A stretch of 64,000 nt of DNA, taken from NCBI GenBank assembly GCA_015680685.1, contig MNCI01014239.1:96884-160883 (forward strand), written 5' to 3'. The notes beneath the pieces were generated by a model, which was not told where the DNA came from, ran no database searches, and worked only from the letters and a program-made list of their open reading frames with translations. Shown piece after piece: positions 21,175 to 30,615 of the stretch; within the stretch, counting starts at the first letter, position 1, and each line of letters begins with the position of its first letter. The stretch comes from Gnetum montanum. Its lineage: Eukaryota; Streptophyta; Gnetopsida; Gnetales; Gnetaceae. A program made the position numbers and the translations under genes.

Positions 21175-23688
21175 TTAGTTTGAAGGGAGCTCTGAAGCCT
21201 TGTATGTTGGAGGAGTGTGCATAGACTCAACTGCTTGTTGTTGTGAGAGCTTTTCTGGGATTTTGGTTCTGAAGAAAGGTCTTCTTTTTTTATGGTTGTT
21301 AGAACTAGCAGCTTGTTGAATGTTTACAGCTCTCGTAGCATTTTGTTGTTGTGGTTGATTAGGGAGTTCCCCTTGCATTTTTGGAGCAGGAGGTGTTATG
21401 GGAACTCCAGGTGGAAGAGGTGTGGATGGATAAGGAGGATGGTATAGGTATGGAGTGTCTCTTAGAGGAGAAGGAGTCCTTATAAAGTACTCCTAAACTT
21501 GGTAGTGATGGTGGGAATTTTTCTGACCCATAGAGTCACTTGGAGAAACTGGCTACTGCATGTAGTAGCCATAAGGATTCGGTTGCTGGTAAGGGTACTA
21601 TTGTTTCAACAGTGGCATCCCCCATGATTGTGGGTATTTCCACTGTTGATGTTGTCCAATGGGTCATGGTGGAGTTCCACTTGGATAGTACATTAACAGT
21701 TGGTGGAACCTCCTTGGGTTACCTTGAGAATAAGGTAACCTTTGGGGTGTCTGTGGTCTATTGAGTCTCGGGTTGAGTGCATACATCCCAGACTCTTGTA
21801 TATGTGAGATGATTGAACAACATCCCTTAGGATGGTCATAGTGGTAGATCTCACATCCACCATCATCATCTGTGTCTGAGTCCATAACCTCATCGAAGAT
21901 AGTTATTTTCCCCTTACCCTTGTCACGTGTAGGGCCTGAATCTCTCTGCTTTTTCTTATTCTTGTCACTACTTCGTTCCTCCTTAGACTCTTCTACAATC
22001 TTTAGGACAGTTTCAATCTTACTGTCTAAGAAGCTCCATACTTCATCTACCTTAGTCGATACTTCTGTTGTTAGCTTCTGAAGTGAAAAGGTTTTTCTAT
22101 TCACCAACTCTTCGATTGGTGACTCATCCTCTTCATCGCAAAATCTCACTCCCTTCTTTCGAAGAGAGGGATCACGAGTATATTCTTTTGCACTTTCCCT
22201 TTTTTGTAGCTCCCCTTCTTCTTTGGGTACTTGTTCCAACAAGTGATGAACCTCATGGGATCCAAGTTCTGATAGTCTCCCTTGGGCATAAGTCCTAAGG
22301 GTTCTCCTGGTTTCATACCTTAGCCCATCTACGATGTGGCGGAGTTGATCCCGCTGTGCATAACCATGGCCCAAGCAACAATGTAACAATGCATAGTAGT
22401 AGCCCATGGTAGCATCCAGGGGTTCATGAGTACCTTGCTTTCATCCTTGGATCTTCTTACATAAATTAGACACTCTGGAGTATGTTTGATACTTATCATT
22501 GAAGAGTTCTAACATCAGACTCCACCTCTTGATGGTTTCTGGTTCTAAGGACTGGTACCAACTCTCTGCTTCCTTGATGAGTGTCCTTGGAAACAACTTT
22601 AGTTTTTGCCACTCATTTTCTATGTTTTGCAAGGCGCAGGCATCGTGGAATGCCTGTAAATGATTTTGCAGATATGCATTGTATCCCCCTTTAAAGCGTG
22701 GGATGTTGTTCATGTCTAAGCGCTTGATCCGACTATCTTTTAAATGCCTTGTTGGGATTCTCACCACCTTTGTTATATTTAGCATGCTTCAGGTGGCAAG
22801 TAGGAGTTCATCATGATCGTCTCTTTCATGATGTCTATGATGTCTTCATTGTTCCCTACTTTCCCTTCGTTCATGCCTAGATTCTCTAGACTGCCCTCGT
22901 CCTCTCTCTCGAATCTCTCGTCAAGGTCTCTCATTTTGCTTACCTTTATCCTCTTCGTTAAGCTCTCTATGATTGTGCCCTAATGTGAAAGGAGAGGGTG
23001 AATGATGTGAAGAAGGGGAAGAAGAAGGAGAACCATTGCCATGACGATGTTTCTTTCCTTCTCTTTTATGGGTTCAGCCCCAATCATGATGACAATCTGA
23101 GTGCTCGTCCTTGTCATGTGTTGTAGTTCCCTTTGTGAACAGTTGGTGTTCATGGGAATCAGAACCATGGTTCTGTATCATGGAGCATAGGTTCTGATAC
23201 CCCACCTCCTCACCATTGTTAGGAGGAGGAACATCTTTCGATAGCAAACCAGTTATAAGTGGTTTACCTTCTCCAATTTCACTTAGGACGTGCGGGACCT
23301 CTTTGCCCTTCAACGGTGTATGTTGGCTCTCCTACCTTGAGTTCCTCATATGTTGTAAATCTATGGGATGATAATCCCTTGAGTCAAAATCTTCCACAAC
23401 ATATTCAACAGAGAGCTGAGTCATGCCGATCTATGCCAAGGCACAGAGGAGCATGTTGGGGACTGCATAATCCGGAGGTAACACTATGTTACCTTGCAAG
23501 TCTCTCCAATGCATCTATTCATATTTATGGAGGATAAAAGTAAAATTGGTTATATAATCATTAGTATGAGTATATGTCACCCTATATTGTTGAGAAACCG
23601 GCTGGTTTAGGTTATGTGTTTTTAATTGCCGACTGTTCTTTGTATGATCCCTAGGTGATGTGCTCTTGTGAGAACAAGAAGAAGACAT
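21175..23688 (-). pseudogene. E3 gag
   Basis: Starts at ATG 23,688 (MSSSC). N-terminal region, Ser/His/Pro-rich tract (~23,050-22,980), gag domain at 22,785-22,441 continuing at 22,407 (WYQSLEPETIKRWSLMLELF, then LGHGYAQRDQLRHIVDGL), a 247-codon open tail with a charged segment, an atypical zinc-knuckle relic (CEIYHYDHPKGCC) near 21,860-21,820, then a Pro/Gln-rich end. Stops and frame changes separate the blocks. It is the best-preserved gag of this group in the window. Confidence 0.8.
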
Positions 23689-23811
23689 GATGTCTTATTG
23701 GTGTGCTAATTTTACCATTATAAAATTTTCTGTTGATTAACCCTAAGGTTCGTTTAAGCTCCCAACGATGTAAATGATCTCTTATGTCCTACTTAGCACA
23801 CAAACACTTAG

Positions 23812-23829
23812 TTCCCAGCAACGGCGCCA
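23812..23829 (-). other. Primer binding site of E3 (tRNA-Asp)
   Basis: Minus strand TGGCGCCGTTGCTGGGAA, one base from the 5' LTR; only two differences from the plant tRNA-Asp complement. Best-conserved primer site in the window. Confidence 0.85.
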
Positions 23830-23830
23830 A

Positions 23831-24641
23831 TGATGAGTCGCGAGGTACCCCTACACTCAACCATACGAATACGAGCGTAACACATGTGGTCCAGTCAAAC
23901 TCCATAGACTAAGTGCCTACACGCCTCATGGAACACTTAAGGTTAATCATTCATTTTCTTCCCATACTTACTTGTAGTTGTCATGGTGTATGGTTAAGTA
24001 AGTCTGAGGTATATGATTTTTATGTCTTTTCTGGTTTTATCTCCTATGCTATTGAGTTGAAGGGTTGAAGAAGCTAATTCCTAACTTTAACTAACTAACT
24101 AAGTCTAAATTTACCTAGCGTTAGCATACATTAACACTTACCGTACATACCTTGAACCGATGCAACCATGCCTACCAAACACTAATCGTTGTTGGGATCA
24201 CCACGCGTAACACACATGCTTGAAGCGGTCATACTGAGGCACTTAACTAGGAGAGAAGGGTTGAGAGAGATTTAATTCCTAATGAAGCATGTAAATGACA
24301 AAAATTAGATAATAATAAATAAAAGTCCTAATTAGCCTATTCCATGCACTACAAGGTTTATCCAGGAAGTTCATCTTTATTGTCATACACAAACTTGTGT
24401 TCAGGTACAATGTCTGCTCGAATAAAGATTCGTTCACTTTGGAGTTCCTACTGCGGGCACATGGAAAATATTCTATCTCTGGAGGGATCAAACTGCCAAA
24501 GTTTCACTATGGTCTAAGCCTAGTATGGAAAACAAGGGAGAGCTACCTCTTATTTATAGATTTTGCGACACACCGTGATATTGTGTACGCGATATCGTGT
24601 GGGATGCGATATCGCGGCCCATGCGATATCGCATCCCATCA
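23831..24641 (-). repeat. E3 5' LTR
   Basis: 811 bp, TGATGGG...CTCATCA on the minus strand. TATAAATA box at 24,551-24,558. GATATC boxes at 24,577 (GATATT), 24,591, 24,608 and 24,625, spaced 14, 17 and 17 bp, the first 18 bp from TATA. Confidence 0.85.
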
Positions 24642-24646
24642 TCTAT
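24642..24646. other. Target-site duplication of E3, right copy
   Basis: TCTAT, identical to 17,565-17,569. Confidence 0.85.
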
Positions 24647-24901
24647 GATTCTTAAACCAATAGCTTTTGAAACTAATGTGCAAATAATATTCTTTGCTAA
24701 GGTGTCCTTCCTTCTATCTTCTTGAAGCTTTCTCTTTTGCTATCTATTCAAAGCATTCAGATTTGCAAATTCCTGATATCCATGGTCCATAATGTCCCAA
24801 TGCTCATTGATCTGGAGTAAAGTCTTCATAAGCTTTGTCCAGCAGGTGAAGTCTTGGCTTCCATTGAAGATTATTGTGCACTTTGGAATATATTTACTCA
24901 T
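24647..24901 (-). pseudogene. Copia gag, N-terminal part
   Basis: ATG at 24,901 on the minus strand; reads MSKYIPKCTIIFNGSQDFTC, then WTKLMKTLLQINEHWDIMD, one stop, then KDTLAKNIICTLVSKAIG. This is the expected Copia gag start (Asn-Gly...Trp). The frame is interrupted by E3 and resumes at 17,564. Confidence 0.75.
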
Positions 24902-25815
24902 TTTAAATATATTTTAAGTTAGAACTAACTTGAAATAGCTTGAGAGATGTAAAGATTAGCTTGAAAGGCTTTAAGGATGATAGATCTTAGGATTTCTTGT
25001 GGCTTTGATGAGAGAAGATGTGAGCTTATGTGAAAAGTAAGAGAGATGAGGATATTTAAAAAGAAATGTAAATAGTAAGAATTTGCATGTAAGAAACTAA
25101 AAAATTGAGGATAATTATAGATAGTTGTGGATGTATCTTAAATCTTTTAGCTTTGAAATATGAAAAGTAGCTCTCTTACATCAATTTTCCAAAGATTTGA
25201 ATCTTGGAGCTTTGAGATAATCATTAGTGTGTGCACAAGTAAAAGTTTTGATGTTGCAAATGTAATTTCAATGTAGCTGTTTAAAAATTTAACATTGCAC
25301 AAGAAGAATCGATGTAGAGAAATAGGCAAAGCATTAAAAATTCCAAATGCTACAATATAATGATTTTGATGTTATTTTACTTTGAGATTGGAAGATTTTG
25401 ATTGCTTTAATACTACAAAGAAGAATATTCATTTAGATTTGTGAAAATAATTGGGAAAATTACAAAATTTATTTTATAAGATACATAAGAAACTTGTGAA
25501 AGCTAAAGATTCATATAAATTCAACTTCAAATTTGAAAACATCACAAAAGCATAATTCTTTGATCATATTCATTATTTTGAGAATAAGATTTATACTTAT
25601 CTTTTTTATCTTTGATGCTTTGCTAGAGAACTTTGATGAAATTGACAATCTTAAATGAAAATTGAACTTACAATGAGCAAGATATTCAATAGAGGTTGAG
25701 AAATTGAAGGTTATAATTGTAAGATTGAGAATTGTGATTATGAGATTATGAATTTGAGAGAGAACTGTGAAATCAAAGAAAATTTGTGAGAGATTGTATT
25801 TATAGACAAGGTTGA
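24902..25815 (-). repeat. Copia leader and LTR (R/U5 side)
   Basis: Non-coding sequence upstream of Copia gag. TATAAATA box on the minus strand at 25,804-25,797, so this looks like the promoter part of the Copia 5' LTR. F is inserted only ~11 bp upstream of this box. No clear primer site found, so the LTR/leader boundary is not set. Confidence 0.5.
25811..25815. other. Target-site duplication of F, left copy
   Basis: GTTGA; the partner at 34,392-34,396 is GTTGG (4 of 5). Confidence 0.65.
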
Positions 25816-26592
25816 TGATGAGTCATCATTTGGGCGACCGCGATATCACGTACACGATATCGCAGCATGTCTCCTCATCTATAAATAAGAGGTAGACAGA
25901 TCAATTAGGTATTAGTGGGTAAATTAGTTTAAGAATTTTAATTTCTTTCTCTCCCTTTTCCTCCCAGTGTATGCCTGTAATGTGGTGATTGTAATTGTAC
26001 AACATCCTTTATTCGAGTGTGACATACTTGGACATGCACATGACCAGAAATAAAGATTGAGATTACTTCATCATTGTAGCATTCACTTAGATTAATCATT
26101 TAATTAATTGTTATTTACTACTTTCCTAGTTAATCTATTCTCATCCTTAAACTTCTGTTAAATGTGGAATGAATACAACTTGATTACGAGCATTTAAGTG
26201 TGACTACTTGGTAACCTAGTAGCATACCTAGGATCTATGCTTGGTAATCCTAGTGGTAGTCATGCAAAAAGTCCAAGATGTGTATGGATGATCAAGGAAT
26301 GGATGCTCATCACACTTAGGCTAGTTTATATTCTCTCACCCTCTCTCTCTTAGATTAGTGAATATTACTTTCCATTGCCTTCAAGAGTATTAGATTAGAA
26401 ACCACATCATACACCTCACTTTGGACTAAACCATACATGACAAAGATAATACTAGTCCAGGTGAGAAGACAACGAACTGCGACCTAAGGCTATCTAGATG
26501 CCACAACTAGTCTATCTGTGGAGTTCAACCAGATCATGCATGTAACGCTCATATTCGTATGGTTGAGTATAGGGGTACCTCATCACTCATCA
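25816..26592 (+). repeat. F 5' LTR
   Basis: TGATGAG...CTCATCA, a 7-bp perfect inverted terminal pair. GATATC at 25,842 and 25,856 (14 bp apart), TATAAATA at 25,880-25,887, 18 bp after the second box. Most differences from the 3' LTR that I see are CG versus TG/CA. Confidence 0.85.
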
Positions 26593-26593
26593 T

Positions 26594-26611
26594 TGGTGCC
26601 GTTGCCAGGGA
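26594..26611 (+). other. Primer binding site of F (tRNA-Asp)
   Basis: TGGTGCCGTTGCCAGGGA, one base after the LTR; two differences from the Asp complement. Confidence 0.8.
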
Positions 26612-26734
26612 TGATGCTAGTTATCTAGATTAGTTATATCATAAAAGATTACTATAAACAAATTAATGATATATCTTTTAAGAAAGAAATAATTATAAAG
26701 AGTCACACATAAATTCACATACAACTTCACAACC

Positions 26735-28628
26735 ATGGCTCTCCTACAAGATTACAATAATCCCACACCTAGTGAGGAAGTTCATTGGAGAACCAACGAA
26801 CTATATGATGATGAAGATTGAAGTACACAACTTGAAGTGGAGGTTTCTTATAAACATGAAGAAGGCAACGTCATCCCAACACATGAAAGCATAACTTACC
26901 CGATGACGATGGACCCCTACTGGCCACTACAAACCTAATGCAAATACAAGAGGCTGTTCAAATCTCCTGTAGGCATCGTGAAGAGAGCCGTCTACCCAGG
27001 CTTGATGTAAACAACTTCCCTAAATTTTTAGGAGGCTATGACTTAGATCCACATCAACATCTACAAGCCTTCTACGATGCCTGCACATGGAAAAACATTG
27101 ATAATGGATGGAAAAAACTCAAGCTCTTTCCTATGACACTCATTGGCCAAGAAAAAGTATGGTATAGATTGTTAAAACCAAATTCAATACAACATTGGCC
27201 AACAATGGTAAAAGTCTTCAATGATAGATATCAAAGCTACGCAAGAGTGTCAGTCTTAAGGAAACAAATCCAAGAGTGGAAACAAGCAAAACATGAACCC
27301 TTGGACATGGCCTTAGAAAGATATTATGCACTGTTGAACAATTGTCTAGGCCATGGGTTTTCTGATGAAAGGCTAATGTACCATATCATTGATGGGCTAT
27401 GTAATGAAACAAGAGAGACCTTAGGAATGTATGCCTAAGCTCAAATATATGAACTATAACCCATCAAGTCCAAGAGCTGATTAAGCAGGTAGCAAAAGAA
27501 GTAGAAGAAATGGCTAGATGGGAGAGTGTTGAAAAACATCAACAGGACCAAAATATCAACTTAACAAAGGTCCATGATCATAAAAAGGAGAAATTAACAC
27601 ATCACAAGTAGAAAGAACCATCTTTACCGATACAACAATCATTAGAAGAAGTTGAGGCAAATATTAATAAGATGTTGGAATGGACGTATAAAAAGTATGT
27701 AGAATATATTGATATTATTGGAGATAGAGTTTTGACAACCTAAGAAGTAGGACAAAGTATTAGTAGATAATTAGAAAGAAGGAAAGAAGAAAATAAGAGC
27801 TTAACTACCAATCATACATATGAATATAACATTTTCCTGTACGATCACCCCAAGGGCCAGTGCCTAATCCTGTTACATTTATATGAGCATTGGGGAAACA
27901 CGTTACAACCAGAGTTCGTACAGAGATACTATGTTCAATAATAGTGGCAATAATCCCAATCGTGGGGGAAGCCACCCTTAGACTGGAGACACCCTTCGTA
28001 TCATCCAAACCCAAATGCTTACCTAGTTCAATATCATGTTTGTCCAATTGGGCCAACATACCCTATCTCATCATAGTACCATTCTCCTCAATGCTATCAA
28101 CCCATGTCCTCAACACAACCACCACCTTATGCACCTTACACTTCTTCTGATTTTCAGTATTCTCATCCTTTCACTCCTTCTACATTGCCACCAGCTATTC
28201 CTAAGGTGTCTTCACCACAACAAAAAACCCTGAACGTTACTTGTGCTACTATCACCAACAGTAGTGAGAAGCCTCCCCAACATTGAAAGCATCCCTTCTT
28301 TGGAAATGACCCTAGGAAGAAACAACATAATTCCAAGGCCACTGCATCCTCCAACTCAGCACAAGTCCAACTCTGTGGTGCACCCTCATCTTCGAACCCA
28401 ACACCTCATGTTCCTTTATTAAGGCCACCAATTAACACTCCAACAACCATACGGCCTAATGAACACAACCATGGAGGATGACATCCTGATCCTTGTATAC
28501 CATTTAACAGTCCCAACTATCATAGTGGGTCAACTCATTATTCAGGAACCACAACTCATAAATTAACCCACTATGCTTACTATAATCAAGTGTGTGGACC
28601 CCAATGGGATAAATTTGACCCAGTCTAA
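26735..28628 (+). pseudogene. F gag
   Basis: ATG 26,735 (MALLQDYNNP), a frame change before 26,938, then a 166-codon open block with the gag domain (RHREESRLPRLDVNNFPKFL, WYRLLKPNSIQHWPTMVKVF, LDMALERYYALLNNCLGHGF). The tail contains YDHPKGQC, equivalent to the knuckle of E3-E5 with Cys residues lost, then a long Pro/Ser/Thr/Gln-rich segment ending at TAA 28,626-28,628. Diverged from E3-E5 gag but clearly related. Expected role: RNA packaging. Confidence 0.75.
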
Positions 28629-30060
28629 ATATTTCCAACATGCAAGGATCCTCATTTTCCATTTATTAATCCTTGCCATCCTCAACCATTTAGTTATGGG
28701 GGATAGTCCCCATTCTAGTAACAAGTAGGATTAATGACTTTTTTTTTCATTTTCTTTAATTTTACAACTTTTTGTTTTCCAGTTTTTCATTTTTCAACTT
28801 TCTTATTTTATCTTTTTGTCTTTTTATGTTTTTATAAGTAATCTCGTCTATGAGTAAAACACTCATGTGGATTGTTGGTTGAGGTGTGTTCTATGTTATA
28901 GAGTTTCAAGCGATCAATTATGTAGACAGTGAGCCCATTACATCCACTCATCTATTCTACAAATAAGAGGTTCTGTTTGAGGGTACAGTGATATTCTTGA
29001 TATGTTTTAAAACTTAAAATTAATTTTGTATTCATTGTACCCAGAATGAAAAAGGATGGACCAAGAGAGAATGATTAGGATGTGACATCAAGGGGACTTG
29101 CAGATTCTCTTTGGTGATGCCTGTGGGAGTTATCATGCAACATGGTCATACTAAGATCCTTGTAGATATAATGCAAAATGGGAGTAAGAGTAATCAAAAG
29201 GGCACTCAAAAATCCAATGGTGTTCTAGGGAGTCCCACTGGAAAGACATTCACCCATGCCTGAAGGTTGGCAGCTTCTCTGGATTCATTCATTCAAAAAA
29301 AAAAAGTGCCGTAAAACAAAAATCACTCCTCCCTTTAATAAAATGCCAAGTGATTGTACACCTTGTTGTTCTGGTACTCTCATAGTTGCTCATCATGGAA
29401 ACAATGCGATGTCACTAATTAGAAGGATGGCCTTGGTCCTGATCTTGTAATGACAGGTTAATGACACGTTAATCATGCTTTACACACAGGATTCACTATG
29501 CCCTGGGTTAGTTACCTCATGTCCCAATCTCTACAATCCCTTCTTTAGTTCATCTCATCTTACTATTTGTGTAATTTTAGCTTGTGTCATGTGTAACGTA
29601 GAATTCTTACCTCATTCTGGTGATATTTACATGTGTGTGTTTTGTGAAATCAATGCAAATTACATTTAACCCTTCTAGTGCCCACGAACACTTTAAGTGT
29701 GGTTACACAAAGGCATATAGGTTGAAACATACTTTGGGGAGGACCCACTTGTGTAATCCTTTGTAATTTTCACTTATGACATAGCTGACACACACCATTT
29801 CTTACCCTCAGGATAATTTTCAAATGATTTTCTTTCCCTACTAACTATCCCTCCAAATAATAACGTTCTTGTGTACCATTACATGACCTTTTTCTCTCAC
29901 TTACCACCCAAGGTCCTCATTGATAAAACCCACATATCATTATTCGTGCCTTAAAAACCATCTAATTACCTTCAAACCCTTTAACAATAGCCTAATGTCC
30001 TAAGTTACAACGTTGATTTCAAGAAAATCCCTAAAAAATTCGGTATTTTTTGTGGTGGTG
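28629..30060 (+). other. F 3' non-coding block directly after gag
   Basis: Begins with a T-rich run (28,740-28,840), then GACATCAAGGGGACTTG (~29,090) and ACTTTGGGGAGGACCCAC (~29,730), the landmarks that follow integrase in E4/E5. Here they follow gag, so pol has been lost cleanly. Confidence 0.65.
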
Positions 30061-30080
30061 CCCAATGTCACTAGGGCCGT

Positions 30081-30137
30081 GATATCATGTACGTGATGTA
30101 TCATACGCGATATCGTGTCCCTCCAAACCTATAACTA
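30081..30137 (+). promoter_or_regulatory. Internal GATATC/TATA cluster in F
   Basis: GATATC at 30,081, a degenerate GATGTATC at 30,095 and GATATC at 30,109: starts 14 bp apart. TATAACTA follows at 30,130-30,137, 15 bp downstream. This copies the LTR promoter layout about 480 bp upstream of the terminal ORF. It could be an internal promoter or a fossil U3 piece. Confidence 0.45.
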
Positions 30138-30588
30138 GGCAAGCCCCCTACAACACTTAGCATCATTTTCATAATTCACATGGGGGAGTTTTTCAAATTT
30201 TTCTTTATGACTTATGATTTTGTGACCCTTGCTTTCATCTCTATATTTTGCTCACTGGTACTCAGATTTTAATTCCGTCTAAACCTACTTGAACTTGGAG
30301 TGTTCAGCTTAGTCGTGGGGAAGGGACACTTGCCGAATAACACCTAATTTTTTATGGAATTTATCATTTCCCAAAGGATATTATTAAGGGTAATTAATTG
30401 TAAATTGAGAATAAAACATGCCAAAAAATCATTTAATCCTTTAGGTACACCAAGAAATTAAAATTGGAAACCAACTAAGTAAAATGGACTCATTATTACA
30501 ATCTTTCGGGCAATATCACACGGAGATAAAATAAGATCATTAATTAAGGAAACCAGTAAGGTATAAATTAACTTCAAAAACAACCTTA

Positions 30589-30615
30589 CTAATGCTTGGC
30601 CCCGTGTGATTGCAG
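30589..30615 (+). other. Putative 3' splice site before F terminal ORF
   Basis: Branch-point-like TTACTAAT around 30,587-30,593 and TGATTGCAG ending at 30,615, immediately before ATG 30,616. The same arrangement precedes ATG in E3 and E5. No donor has been identified. Confidence 0.45.

Larger units (their letters stand above)
17570..24641 (-). mobile_element. E3: internally deleted Athila/Tat-like Ty3 element
   Basis: Complete insertion bounded by LTRs and a perfect 5-bp duplication. Reading right to left: 5' LTR, Asp primer site, gag, protease, deletion junction, 3' non-coding region, terminal-ORF stub, polypurine tract, 3' LTR. RT, RNase H and integrase are missing. About 7.07 kb against about 9.1 kb for one E4 repeat unit. 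Inserted within Copia gag. Confidence 0.85.
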
